This document shows positions 54,714 to 63,103 of a DNA stretch of 64,000 bases, in pieces. Positions within the stretch are counted from its first letter, which is position 1. Every line of letters starts with the position of its first letter. The notes under the pieces were generated by a model. It was not told the DNA's origin, did not search any database, and saw only the letters and a list, made by a program, of their open reading frames with translations. The stretch covers positions 124,001 to 188,000 of the forward strand of contig NIOE01000007.1 of assembly GCA_002205125.1 (NCBI GenBank), written 5' to 3'. The position numbers and the translations under genes were made by a program. The stretch comes from Roseateles noduli (GTDB taxonomy: Bacteria > Pseudomonadota > Gammaproteobacteria > Burkholderiales > Burkholderiaceae_C).

Positions 54714-55343
54714 ATGAGCAGCAGCATGAACAAGCTTCGTTGGTTGATTCCCGTCGCGCTGGCGCTGACGGCGGGGCTAGCCTCGGCGCAGCATCACGGC
54801 GGCGGCGGGGCGCGTGTGGACATCGGCCTGCGCCTGGACAGCCGCTACCACCACGACCACTACTACCCGGCGCCGGGCTACGTCGCGCGCGGGCTGCCGG
54901 GCGGCGCGGTGTTCGTGGGCAACCGCTACTGGTACCACGGCGGTGTCTGGTACCAGCCGTGGGGGCCGAGCTTCCGCGTGATCGCGCCGCCGCTGGGCTT
55001 CGTGGTGCCCATCCTGCCGAGCGCCTACGTGTCGTTGCGCATCGGCGGATACCCGTACTACTACGCCAACGGCGCGTACTACACGATGGCCGAACCGGGA
55101 CCGGGCTACGTGGTCGTCGCGCCGCCGCCGGGCGCCGATGCGGCGACTCCTGCGCCGGTCGCGCCGCCGCGTCCGGATCCGATCATCTATCCGCGCAACG
55201 GCCAGTCGGCCGGGCAGACCGAGGCCGACCGCCAGGAATGCAACCGCTGGGCGACGACGCAGCCCTCGTCGATGAACGACGCCGGCGTGTTCAACCGCGC
55301 GGTGGAAGCGTGCATGGACGGGCGGGGATACAGCATGCGGTGA
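54714..55343 (+). CDS. DUF6515-type exported protein
   Basis: A 209-residue secreted protein. After a signal peptide (cut near GLASAQ), the mature part is rich in His, Tyr and Gly (RYHHDHYYPAPGY, RYWYHGGVWYQPWG), then a Pro/Ala linker and a short C-terminal domain with two Cys (RQECNRWATTQPS, EACMDGRGYSM). This arrangement matches the DUF6515 family of unknown function. Met 54726 is an alternative start. It stands alone; a hairpin or obvious promoter was not identified in the 236 bases upstream. Confidence 0.78.
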   Translation: MSSSMNKLRWLIPVALALTAGLASAQHHGGGGARVDIGLRLDSRYHHDHYYPAPGYVARGLPGGAVFVGNRYWYHGGVWYQPWGPSFRVIAPPLGFVVPILPSAYVSLRIGGYPYYYANGAYYTMAEPGPGYVVVAPPPGADAATPAPVAPPRPDPIIYPRNGQSAGQTEADRQECNRWATTQPSSMNDAGVFNRAVEACMDGRGYSMR

Positions 55344-55559
55344 ACGCGGGCGAGGAACGTCTCCTCGTCTGCCACAGATCTGCCAATACGAAATCAAATT
55401 CGATCATTCGATAGACCGGCGCGCCACACATCGCGTCGGTTATCGACGAGTTCATTGACGCAGGACAAACAGACATCGGATTGAGCGTCTGGTTGAAGAG
55501 CCCAGCGGAGGACGAGTCCTAGACTGATTCGTCCTCCTTCTCTTTGGACAGCGCTCAAG

Positions 55560-55772
55560 ATGAACACGATTCCCCAGCCTGCGGAGCGTTTCCCGTTCCC
55601 CACTTCGCTTTGCCCACCCATAGCCGCTCAGACTTCGGCTGGAGGCCATCTTCTGCCCGTGAAGCGGCGCGTCGTGCCCTATGGAATCCTGAAGGGGAAG
55701 ATTCGCATCTCCGAAGACTTCGATGCGCCTCTTCCCGACCATGTCCTCGCCACTTTCGAAGGGCGTGTATGA
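55560..55772 (+). CDS. Antitoxin with a normal tail but atypical N-terminus
   Basis: A 70-residue frame whose end, PYGILKGKIRISEDFDAPLP then LATFEGR, is the conserved toxin-binding tail of Phd-type antitoxins paired with PIN toxins. The first 40 residues (Pro/Ser-rich, QPAERFPFPTSL) show no Phd DNA-binding fold, and I find none in the other frames upstream. The stop overlaps the toxin ATG (ATGA). An N-terminally truncated or replaced antitoxin is likely; it may still neutralise but not autoregulate. Confidence 0.65.
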   Translation: MNTIPQPAERFPFPTSLCPPIAAQTSAGGHLLPVKRRVVPYGILKGKIRISEDFDAPLPDHVLATFEGRV

Positions 55773-56146
55773 CCTTGCTTCTCGACACACACATCTTCTT
55801 GTGGGTGGTCGAAGGCTCCCAGCGACTGACTGCAGCGACGCGAGACCTCATCGATACGGCGGACGCCGTATTTGTCTCCGCGGTCTCGATCTGGGAGCTT
55901 GCGATCAAGGCTCGAATTGGTCGACTCGATGTGGACCCTGATGACTTGGTCGGAAAGATCAAGACCTGCGGCTTTGTTGAATTGCCGGTCAGTGCCGAGC
56001 ATGCGGCGACGACGATGATCTTGGCGTTGCATCACCATGACCCGTTCGACCGCCTGCTCGTCGCGCAAGCGATCAGCGAGGCTGCGCATCTGATCACTGC
56101 CGACGGGCAACTGCCTCAGTACGGCGAACTGATCCTGCAGGTCTGA
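55769..56146 (+). CDS. vapC: PIN-domain toxin (VapC type)
   Basis: A 125-residue ribonuclease toxin. Four acidic residues of the PIN site are present: Asp6 in LLLDTHIFLW, Glu43 in SIWELAIK, Asp94 in DPFDRLLVAQA and Asp112 in LITADGQL, so the toxin looks intact. The segment is visibly less GC-rich than its flanks, fitting horizontal transfer. It is coupled to the antitoxin frame by overlapping codons. Convergent with xdhC. Confidence 0.92.
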   Translation: MTLLLDTHIFLWVVEGSQRLTAATRDLIDTADAVFVSAVSIWELAIKARIGRLDVDPDDLVGKIKTCGFVELPVSAEHAATTMILALHHHDPFDRLLVAQAISEAAHLITADGQLPQYGELILQV

Positions 56147-56179
56147 AGAAAGCGTCGACGTGGGATGGTCAACGCGTGG

Positions 56180-57187
56180 TCACACCACGCAACCCGCCTC
56201 GCTCCCGTCCGTCGGCACCGCGCTGCTGCTGACCTGCACCCCGTACCGTTCCGCAGTCATGTGCGCGAGGATCGCGAGTGCGATCTCGGGCGGCGTGCGG
56301 GCGCCGATGTGCAGGCCCACCGGGCCGTGCAGCCGGTCCAGCTGCGCATCGGTCAGGTCGAAGTGTTCCTTCAGCCGCGCGCGGCGCTTGGCCTGGTTCA
56401 CCCGCGAGCCGATCGCGCCGACGTAGAACGCCGGGCCGCGCAGCGCCTCCATCAGCGCCAGGTCGTCGAGCTTGGGATCGTGCGTCAGCGCCACGATCGC
56501 CGTGTGGCCGTCCGGCTTCAGGCGCTGCACGACGTCGTCCGGCATCTCGCGCGTCAGCGGCGCGGCGATCAGCGTCCACGGGTAGTCGTCGCGCGGATCG
56601 CAGACCTGCACCTGGTAGTCGAGCGCCAGCGCCATCTGCGCCAGGTACTGGCTCATCTGCCCCGCGCCGATGATCAGCAGCCGCCACTGCGGGCCGTGGT
56701 GCGTCACCAGTTGCGAGTCACTCAGCACCAGGCGGTCCGCGCCGTCGCGCGAATGCGCGCCGGGCTCCGCCAGCGAGACCGCACCAGTCGACAGTTCGAG
56801 CGTGCGCAGCACGCGCTCGCCCCGCGACAGCCGCTCCAGCAGCGGCGCGATCGCCGAGTGCGCGCCCACCGGTTCCAGCATCAGCTCCAGCGTGCCGCCG
56901 CAAGGCAGTCCGAAGCGTTGCGCCGCCTCCGCGCCGACGCCGTAGCGGATCAGCTCCGGCGTCTTCAGGGTCAGCGCGCCCTCGCGGATCTTCGCCACCA
57001 GGTCGTCCTCGATGCAGCCGCCCGAGACCGACCCGGTGATCAGCCCGTCCGCCCGCACCGCGACGATCGAGCCGACCGGCCGCGGCGCCGAACCCCAGGT
57101 CCGCGTGATGGTGCCGAGCACGACGCGCTGATCGGCGTCCATCCATTGCTGCACCTGGCGCAGCACCTGCAGGTCCATGTTGTCCAT
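56180..57187 (-). CDS. xdhC: XdhC/CoxI-family protein
   Basis: A 335-residue maturation factor that inserts sulfurated molybdenum cofactor into xanthine dehydrogenase-type enzymes. The N-terminal XdhC/CoxI domain (GTITRTWGSAPRPVGS, ITGSVSGGCIEDDL, FGLPCGGTLELMLEP with its Cys) and the C-terminal Rossmann domain (LLIIGAGQMSQYLAQMAL, AIGSRVNQAKRRARL) are both present. No Mo-hydroxylase structural genes lie in the window; the divergent neighbour resembles CoxG, so the pair may serve an enzyme encoded elsewhere. Met 57178 is an alternative start. Confidence 0.92.
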   Translation of the reverse strand: MDNMDLQVLRQVQQWMDADQRVVLGTITRTWGSAPRPVGSIVAVRADGLITGSVSGGCIEDDLVAKIREGALTLKTPELIRYGVGAEAAQRFGLPCGGTLELMLEPVGAHSAIAPLLERLSRGERVLRTLELSTGAVSLAEPGAHSRDGADRLVLSDSQLVTHHGPQWRLLIIGAGQMSQYLAQMALALDYQVQVCDPRDDYPWTLIAAPLTREMPDDVVQRLKPDGHTAIVALTHDPKLDDLALMEALRGPAFYVGAIGSRVNQAKRRARLKEHFDLTDAQLDRLHGPVGLHIGARTPPEIALAILAHMTAERYGVQVSSSAVPTDGSEAGCVV

Positions 57188-57274
57188 GCGCGCACCATAG
57201 CGAATTTCGTTCCCGCCTGCGTCGGACCGCGCTCATGTCCGCGCGATGGCGGGGACGGGTCCACAATCCCTCTC

Positions 57275-57844
57275 ATGCCCACGCTCGCCCTCAACGACGA
57301 CCTCGTCCTGCCCGTCCCCCAGGCGCTGGCCTGGAAGACGCTGCACGACCTGACCCTGCTCGCCGACAGCCTGCCCACGGGCGCCCGCCTCCAGGCCGGC
57401 GACGTCCCGGGTGCGTTCGCGTTGAGCCTGGCCGGATTCGAAGGCCGCGTGCTGCCACTCGACCTCGACGCGCCACGGCGGCTGCGCCTGAGCTTCGAAG
57501 GACGCGGACCGCGTACCGGCGCCGTCACCGGTCAGGCGCAACTCCGCCTGGAGCTGCTCGGCGACGACCAGGCGCTGCTGCACGTCGCGCTCGTGATCCA
57601 GGCCGAGCGCGAGACGCCCTCGAAGGTCGCGGGCCTGCAGGCGCTGCGGGCGCGGCTGACCGCCTTCGCCGACGCGGTCGAACGCCGCCATCCTTCCGGC
57701 CGCCCCAAGCCGGTCATCGCGCCGCCCAAGCCCTGGTTCCAACGACTGGTCGACTGGTACATCGGCTGGTTCGCCGCGATCTTCAACGGCACCCTCTATC
57801 CCCTGCCGAAACCGCGCGATCAGAAGCCGCCCTCGGAGCGTTGA
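57275..57844 (+). CDS. CoxG-like SRPBCC-fold protein
   Basis: A 189-residue protein of the SRPBCC superfamily. The start (LVLPVPQALAWKTLHDLTLLADSLPTG) and GFEGRVLPLDLDAPRRLRLSFEGRG align by pattern with CoxG, which anchors or helps assemble CO-dehydrogenase-type molybdenum enzymes; the C-terminal RLVDWYIGWFAAIFNGTLYP is amphipathic and may attach to membrane. Divergent from xdhC by 87 bases. The frame is open upstream across xdhC; Met 57275 is chosen on homology. Confidence 0.78.
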   Translation: MPTLALNDDLVLPVPQALAWKTLHDLTLLADSLPTGARLQAGDVPGAFALSLAGFEGRVLPLDLDAPRRLRLSFEGRGPRTGAVTGQAQLRLELLGDDQALLHVALVIQAERETPSKVAGLQALRARLTAFADAVERRHPSGRPKPVIAPPKPWFQRLVDWYIGWFAAIFNGTLYPLPKPRDQKPPSER

Positions 57845-57932
57845 ACTCCACGTCCGGGCGTCACGCGATCGTCACCGAACTTGTGCATCGATGTAACTTG
57901 TTGATTCGCTTATAGAATCCGGCGCAATCCAA

Positions 57933-57952
57933 CGGCCACCTCGCGGTGGCCG
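57933..57952. terminator. Terminator-like hairpin between CoxG-like and acyltransferase genes
   Basis: Perfect 8-bp stem CGGCCACC/GGTGGCCG with TCGC loop, followed by CTTCGTTTT. A -10-like TATAGAAT stands just upstream at 57911-57918. It may end the CoxG-like transcript or attenuate the acyltransferase. Confidence 0.6.
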
Positions 57953-58012
57953 CTTCGTTTTCCGCCGGACGCGGCCCCCAGGGACCGTCGGCGACCGATT
58001 CCGCCGACCCCC

Positions 58013-59107
58013 ATGGCTTCTCGCCTGTTCCCGCTGGACGCGCTGCGCGCGGCCGCCGCGCAATTGATCGTGCTGCATCACCTGTCGGTCTACGGGCCGA
58101 TCGCCGAGGCGATGCACGGCCTGTTCCCGCTGCTGTCGGGATGGCTCTACGACTACGGCCGCATGGCCGTGCAGGTGTTCCTGGTCCTGGGCGGCTACCT
58201 CAGCGCGCGCGCCCTGTCCGCGCAGGAGCCGCAACTGCGCCGCTCCGCGCCGGCCCTGCTGGCGCAGCGCTACTGGCGCCTGGTGCCGCCGTTCATGGCG
58301 GCGGTCGGCCTGACGCTGCTGTCGTCGTGGCTGGTCCAGCCGCTGCTGCCGGAACTGGTCCCCACCCAGGTCCACCTGACACAAGTCCTGGCCCACGCGC
58401 TGCTGCTGCACGACCTGATGTCGGTCGAGGCGCTGACCGTCGGCGCCTGGTACATCGCGATCGACTTCCAGCTCTTCGCGCTGCTGCTGCTCGTGATGTG
58501 GAGCCTGCGCTGCCTGCCGCTGACCCGCGCCTCGCGTCAATGGCTGGCGCCGGCCGTGGTGGGCGCGCTGTGCGCCGCCTCGCTGCTGAAGTTCAACCGC
58601 ATGGCCGGCCTGGACGCCTACGCGATCTATTTCTTCGGCGCCTACGGCCTGGGCGTGCTGCTGTGCTGGTGCCAGGGCTGGTCGCCCGTGGCGCGTCGCG
58701 CGGGCCTGCTGGCGCTGGGCGGCCTGATGGTCGCGGCGCTCGCGCTGCAGTTCCGCGAGCGTCTGGTCGTCGCCGCGTTGACGGCCATCGTCATCGTGCT
58801 ATGGCGTCGCGGCACGTTGCCGGCCTGGTTCCAGCGGCACGGGCAGGCGCCGGTGCAGTCGATGGCGCGTCATGCCTATGCGCTCTTCCTGGTGCACTTC
58901 CCCGTCTGCCTGCTCGTGAACGCGATCTATGAGCACCGCGCCGAGAGCCCCGCGCCCATGCTGGACGCGCTCGCGCCGCTGGCGCTGGTCGTCGCCTGGG
59001 GACTGAGCAATCTGGCCGCCTTGCCCTTCCATCGCTGGATCGAGGCGCCGCTGCTGCGCTGGCGTCCGCGCGCCGCGGCGCTGCCGCAGGGCGTGGCGGT
59101 GCGGTGA
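58013..59107 (+). CDS. Acyltransferase family 3 (OafA/YrhL-type) membrane protein
   Basis: Inner-membrane O-acyltransferase of 364 residues with about ten helices. It opens with LFPLDALRAAAAQLIVLHHL (the R-x-x-A-A...H family signature with His near residue 22), then QVFLVLGGYLSARAL and RYWRLVPPF. Such enzymes acetylate or succinylate surface sugars or membrane lipids; the substrate is not inferable. The gene is alone and convergent with the YafY-type regulator. Confidence 0.89.
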   Translation: MASRLFPLDALRAAAAQLIVLHHLSVYGPIAEAMHGLFPLLSGWLYDYGRMAVQVFLVLGGYLSARALSAQEPQLRRSAPALLAQRYWRLVPPFMAAVGLTLLSSWLVQPLLPELVPTQVHLTQVLAHALLLHDLMSVEALTVGAWYIAIDFQLFALLLLVMWSLRCLPLTRASRQWLAPAVVGALCAASLLKFNRMAGLDAYAIYFFGAYGLGVLLCWCQGWSPVARRAGLLALGGLMVAALALQFRERLVVAALTAIVIVLWRRGTLPAWFQRHGQAPVQSMARHAYALFLVHFPVCLLVNAIYEHRAESPAPMLDALAPLALVVAWGLSNLAALPFHRWIEAPLLRWRPRAAALPQGVAVR

Positions 59108-59119
59108 GCTGAGCTGAGC

Positions 59120-59812
59120 CTAAGCCCAGTTCTCGCGGGCGTTCTCGCGCCGCTGCAGGTCGGCGAGCGTCTTGCCGGGCTCGTCGCGGAAGCGCTCTTC
59201 CGTCAGCTCCAGCTGCTGCACGCGGTCGACGCGGAAGCTGCGGAAGTCCTCGCGCAGCTCGCACCATGCCGAGAAGGTCCACACCGGTCCCCAGAAGAAG
59301 CAGGCCAGCGGCCGCACGAGGCGGGTGCTGGTCTGGTCGCTGAGGTCCAGGTAATGCAGACGCAGCTTGGTGCGGGACTCGGTCGCCTGGCGCAGGTAGG
59401 TGAGACGCTCGCGGGTGGCGTCGTCCAGCCCGCGCTGCGGCGCGTACACCGTGAGGCTTTCCGCCGCCGCGCGGGCCGAGCCCGGCAGCACCGCGAAGAT
59501 CTTGCCGAGCGCCTCCTCGGCGCGCTGGCCCAGCACCGCGTCGAGCTGCGGCTGCGCCAGCCGCACCGCGGCGACCAGCGACTGGGCTTCCTCGGCGCTG
59601 AACATCAGCGGCGGCAATTCGAAGCCCACCCGCATGCGGTAACCGACGCCGGCCTCGCCGTCGATCGGCACGCCCTGCTGCTGCAGCGCGGCGACGTCGC
59701 GGTAGACCGTGCGGATCGAGACCTCCAGCCGCTGGGAGAGGAACTCCGCCGTCGTGAGGCGGCGTCCACGAATGAGTTGGACGATCTGGAACAGTCGGTC
59801 GGCGCGGCGCAT
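59120..59812 (-). CDS. YafY-type HTH/WYL-domain regulator
   Basis: A 230-residue regulator. An N-terminal HTH_11 domain (RRADRLFQIVQLIRGRRLT, VSIRTVYRDVAALQ) is followed by a WYL-type ligand domain (about 130-225; LRLHYLDLSDQTSTRLVRPL, VWTFSAWCELREDFRSF). Members sense nucleotides or small ligands. Met 59836 eight codons upstream is an alternative. It is divergent from ndh by about 60 bases, so ndh is a possible target. Confidence 0.9.
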   Translation of the reverse strand: MRRADRLFQIVQLIRGRRLTTAEFLSQRLEVSIRTVYRDVAALQQQGVPIDGEAGVGYRMRVGFELPPLMFSAEEAQSLVAAVRLAQPQLDAVLGQRAEEALGKIFAVLPGSARAAAESLTVYAPQRGLDDATRERLTYLRQATESRTKLRLHYLDLSDQTSTRLVRPLACFFWGPVWTFSAWCELREDFRSFRVDRVQQLELTEERFRDEPGKTLADLQRRENARENWA

Positions 59813-59874
59813 CCGACGATTGTCAGCGATGGGCATGACCTGTCCAGGTCGTCATCCCCGCTACGATGTGCCGC

Positions 59875-61182
59875 ATGGCTGACCCACATGTTGCGCTCCC
59901 CCATGTCGTGATCGTCGGTTGCGGTTTCGGTGGCCTGGAGGCCACGAAAGTCCTCGACGGCGCCGCGGTCCGCGTCACGCTGATCGACCGCAGCAACCAC
60001 CACCTGTTCCAGCCGCTGCTGTACCAGGTCGCGACGGCGGGACTCTCCGCGCCGTCGATCGCGTCGCCGATCCGGCACATGCGGCGCCACCAGCGCAACC
60101 TGACCGTGCTGATGGCCGACGTCACGGCCGTCGACAAGGCCGCGCGGGAGATCCGGCTCGCCGACGGCCAGCGCGTGGGTTACGACCACCTGATCGTCGC
60201 CGCCGGCGCGACGCACAGCTACTTCGGCAACGACCAGTGGCAGGCGCATGCGCCCGGCCTGAAGACGCTGGCCGATGCCTTCCAACTGCGGGCGCGGCTG
60301 CTGAGCGCCTTCGAGCGCGCCGAGACCCTGCCCGACGCCGACAGCCGCGCGCCGTGGCTGAACTTCGTCGTGATCGGCGGCGGCCCGACCGGCGTCGAGA
60401 TGGCCGGCACGCTGGCCGAGATCGCCCGCCACACCTTGCGCGACGAGTTCCGCCGCATCGATCCCAGCCGCGCGCAGGTGCTGCTGGTCGAAGGCTCGGA
60501 CCGGATCCTGGCGGCCTTCAAGCCGGCGCAGTCGGCGCAGGCCCAGGCGCAGCTGGAACGCATCGGCGTGGTGGTGCGGACCGGCTGCCGCGTCGTCGGC
60601 ATCGACGAGGAGGGCGTGGACCTCCAGACCGCCGACGGCGGCAAGGAACGCATCGCGTCGCGCACCAAGGTGTGGGCGGCGGGGGTGGCGGCGTCGCCGC
60701 TGGCCCGCACGCTGGACGTGCCGCTGGACCGCGCCGGTCGCGTGGTCGTCGACGGGCACATGAACATCCCCGGTCATCCGGAGGTCTACGTCGTCGGCGA
60801 CATGGCCGCGGCGACCAGCCTGGAAAAGGACGGCAGCCGCAAGCCGGTGCCCGGCGTCAGCCCCGGCGCGAAGCAGGCCGGCCGGCACGCGGCGCGGCAG
60901 ATCCTGGCGCGGATGCGGGGACGGTCGGAAGCGCCGTTCCGCTACATGGATTACGGCAACCTGGCGACGATCGGCCGCAAGGCGGCGGTCGCCGACCTCG
61001 GGACGATCCAGTTCAGCGGCTTCTCCGCGTGGCTGTTCTGGCTGTTCGTGCACGTGTACTTCCTGATCGGTTTCCGCAACCGCGTCCGCGTCTTCGCGGA
61101 CTGGGCCTGGGCGTACTTCACCTTCCAGCGCCACGCGCGGATCGTGGTGGAGCCGCGACCTGGCGCGACGGACGAAGCCTGA
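59875..61182 (+). CDS. ndh: NADH dehydrogenase type II
   Basis: Single-subunit, non-proton-pumping NADH:quinone oxidoreductase of 435 residues at the membrane surface. FAD motif VVIVGCGFGGLEATK; quinone-side motif LFQPLLYQVATAGLSAPSIA; NADH Rossmann motif FVVIGGGPTGVEMAGTLAEI; second FAD motif PEVYVVGDMAA. A C-terminal hydrophobic/amphipathic stretch (SGFSAWLFWLFVHVYFLIGF) attaches it to the membrane. Met 59866 three codons upstream is an alternative start. Confidence 0.95.
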   Translation: MADPHVALPHVVIVGCGFGGLEATKVLDGAAVRVTLIDRSNHHLFQPLLYQVATAGLSAPSIASPIRHMRRHQRNLTVLMADVTAVDKAAREIRLADGQRVGYDHLIVAAGATHSYFGNDQWQAHAPGLKTLADAFQLRARLLSAFERAETLPDADSRAPWLNFVVIGGGPTGVEMAGTLAEIARHTLRDEFRRIDPSRAQVLLVEGSDRILAAFKPAQSAQAQAQLERIGVVVRTGCRVVGIDEEGVDLQTADGGKERIASRTKVWAAGVAASPLARTLDVPLDRAGRVVVDGHMNIPGHPEVYVVGDMAAATSLEKDGSRKPVPGVSPGAKQAGRHAARQILARMRGRSEAPFRYMDYGNLATIGRKAAVADLGTIQFSGFSAWLFWLFVHVYFLIGFRNRVRVFADWAWAYFTFQRHARIVVEPRPGATDEA

Positions 61183-61198
61183 AGCACTTGCTCCTTGG

Positions 61199-61215
61199 CG
61201 CCCCGATGAGGGGCG
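61199..61215. terminator. Hairpin between convergent ndh and glyoxalase genes
   Basis: CGCCCC/GGGGCG stem with GATGA loop, extendable by two pairs with one mismatch. No clear T run; a bidirectional terminator is likely from position. Confidence 0.5.
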
Positions 61216-61225
61216 TCAGAAGCGG

Positions 61226-61618
61226 TCAGATGGGCGTGCAGATCTCGACCAGCGTGCCATCCGGGCATCGGACGTAGGCCACCACCTGGCCCCAGGGCTT
61301 GGTGATGGGCGGGGTCAGGCCTTGCGCGCCGGCGGACAGCGCCTGCGCGTAGGCCGCGGGGACGTCCTGCGTGGACAGGCCGATCTCCATGCCCAGCGGC
61401 GATCCGTCCTCCGCCTTCCGGTAGTCCTGGCCGAGGTTGCCGCGCGCGATGTCGTGCCGGGCGAAGGACAGCGTCGTGGCGCCGGTCTCCAGCTCGCCGT
61501 AGGCGCCGGACTCGTGCAGGAAACGTCGCCGCAGGCCGAAGGCGCGCTCGAAGAAGTCCAGCGACGCACCCACGTCCTCGACGTAGACGATCGTGTAGGC
61601 GAAGTTCAAGGCGCTCAT
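61226..61618 (-). CDS. Glyoxalase/bleomycin-resistance-fold (VOC) protein
   Basis: A 130-residue VOC-superfamily protein: MSALNFAYTIVYVEDVGASLDFFERAFG opens the first beta-alpha-beta-beta-beta unit and the second ends VAYVRCPDGTLVEICTPI, where Glu is the usual metal ligand. A GGAGAG site precedes ATG 61618; the longer frame to 61759 is not needed. Function may be dioxygenase, lyase or drug binding; not resolvable. Confidence 0.87.
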   Translation of the reverse strand: MSALNFAYTIVYVEDVGASLDFFERAFGLRRRFLHESGAYGELETGATTLSFARHDIARGNLGQDYRKAEDGSPLGMEIGLSTQDVPAAYAQALSAGAQGLTPPITKPWGQVVAYVRCPDGTLVEICTPI

Positions 61619-61807
61619 GGCGGGCTCTCCGTGGAAGGACGATGACGACGGGACGGATGTCCCCTGCGTGCGGGGCGCCGGCGCGGGCCGGACCCCTCGT
61701 CGTCCCACGTCGGCCCCCCGATTCGGGTGGGCCGGCTTGTAGGACGAGGTCGCGTCCATGATGCGGACCGGCTGCTGACAGCGGATTGGCAGCTAGGATT
61801 GCCGCCC

Positions 61808-63103
61808 ATGAGTGTCCCGTCCCCCGAGCCGCAACGGCTGCCCAACGGCCTGCTCTGGCTGGCGCGCCCGGTCGCGGGCTCGCAGGCGGCGGTGCGCGTG
61901 GTGTATCGCTGCGGCGGTCGCGACGATCCCACCGGCCGCAGCGGCATGACGCATCTGGTGCTGCGGCTCGTCGCCGGCGCCAGCCGGTACCTCGAACCCG
62001 GCCAGTTCAACCGCCTGATCGCGTCGGCCGGCGGCCGCAGCGGCATCGAGATCGATGAGGACTTCGCCGCGTTGCAGACCGTCGTGCCGGCGCAGCAGCT
62101 CGAACGCGTGCTGTGGGCCGAGGCCGAACGCATGAGCAATCCGCGGCTGGAGCCGGACACGCTGGCCACCGCGAAGCAGCAGCTGCGCCAGGCGGTGACG
62201 GCGCCGCAGCTCAATCCGTATGCGCGACTGGACCTCGCCGTCCAGCGCAGCGGCTACCTGACGCATCCGTACCAGCGCGGCGCGCTCGGCGATCCGGAGC
62301 AGCTGAAGGACCTGGACATCGACGCCGTGCGTGCGTTCCATGCGGGCCGCTTCGGTTGCGACCGGGCGTTGCTGGTCGTCACCGGCGCGTTCGACGAGGC
62401 CGCGGTCGCGCGCTGGGTGATGCATTACTTCGGCTCGATCCGGCCGCCGATGGCGCCGGCCTCCGCGCCTGCGAACGCGCCGGCCCCCGAGTCCGGCGAG
62501 CTGCGCGAGTCGCGCCGACCCCAGAGCCAGACGCTGAAGCTGTCGCTCGCGCGGGCGCCGCTGCCGGCGGCCGCGCTGGTCTGGCAGGTGCCGCGCGCCG
62601 ACGATCCGTCGACGCCGATGTGGCAGCTCGCGCAGGCGTTGCTCGGGCTGGGCCGTTCCGGCCGCCTGACCGACACGCTGGTCGACGAGAAGGCGCTGGC
62701 GCATCAGCTCAGCCTCCGGTTGGATGCGCACCGCGACGCGGGGCTGCTGGTCGCGCAGGCGCTGGCGGCGCACGGCCAGACCGCTGCGCCGGTGGCGCAG
62801 GCGCTGCAGCAGGAAGTCCTGCGGCTGGCCGACGAGCCGGTGACCGACGAGGAACTCAACAAGGCCAAGGCGCTGCTGCGGCGTCAGACGCTGTCGGACG
62901 ACTGGACCGCCGACCGCCTGGCGCGATCGCTCGGCACCGCGTGGGCCGTGCGGGGCGACGTCGGCGCGCCGGCGAAGGACATGGCCGCGTGGATGAAGCT
63001 CGGCGGCGCGGAAGTGCAGCAGTTCTGGCGCAAGCAGGTCGTGCAGGCGCCGGTGCTGACGCTGCTGGCGGACATCGGCGCCGCCGCGGGAGTGGCCGCA
63101 TGA
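61808..63103 (+). CDS. M16 peptidase-like protein, catalytic motif lost
   Basis: A 431-residue protein with two M16 halves. Where active members have HxxEH, it reads GMTHLVLRLVAG (His-Leu-Val-Leu-Arg), and the downstream metal-ligand Glu is absent as well (TAKQQLRQAV). It should therefore not bind zinc, as in the non-catalytic subunits of M16 pairs. There is no signal peptide. Its stop overlaps the ATG of a second M16 gene, so the two probably form a complex. Start Met 61808 lies just before the first M16 strand. Confidence 0.88.
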   Translation: MSVPSPEPQRLPNGLLWLARPVAGSQAAVRVVYRCGGRDDPTGRSGMTHLVLRLVAGASRYLEPGQFNRLIASAGGRSGIEIDEDFAALQTVVPAQQLERVLWAEAERMSNPRLEPDTLATAKQQLRQAVTAPQLNPYARLDLAVQRSGYLTHPYQRGALGDPEQLKDLDIDAVRAFHAGRFGCDRALLVVTGAFDEAAVARWVMHYFGSIRPPMAPASAPANAPAPESGELRESRRPQSQTLKLSLARAPLPAAALVWQVPRADDPSTPMWQLAQALLGLGRSGRLTDTLVDEKALAHQLSLRLDAHRDAGLLVAQALAAHGQTAAPVAQALQQEVLRLADEPVTDEELNKAKALLRRQTLSDDWTADRLARSLGTAWAVRGDVGAPAKDMAAWMKLGGAEVQQFWRKQVVQAPVLTLLADIGAAAGVAA

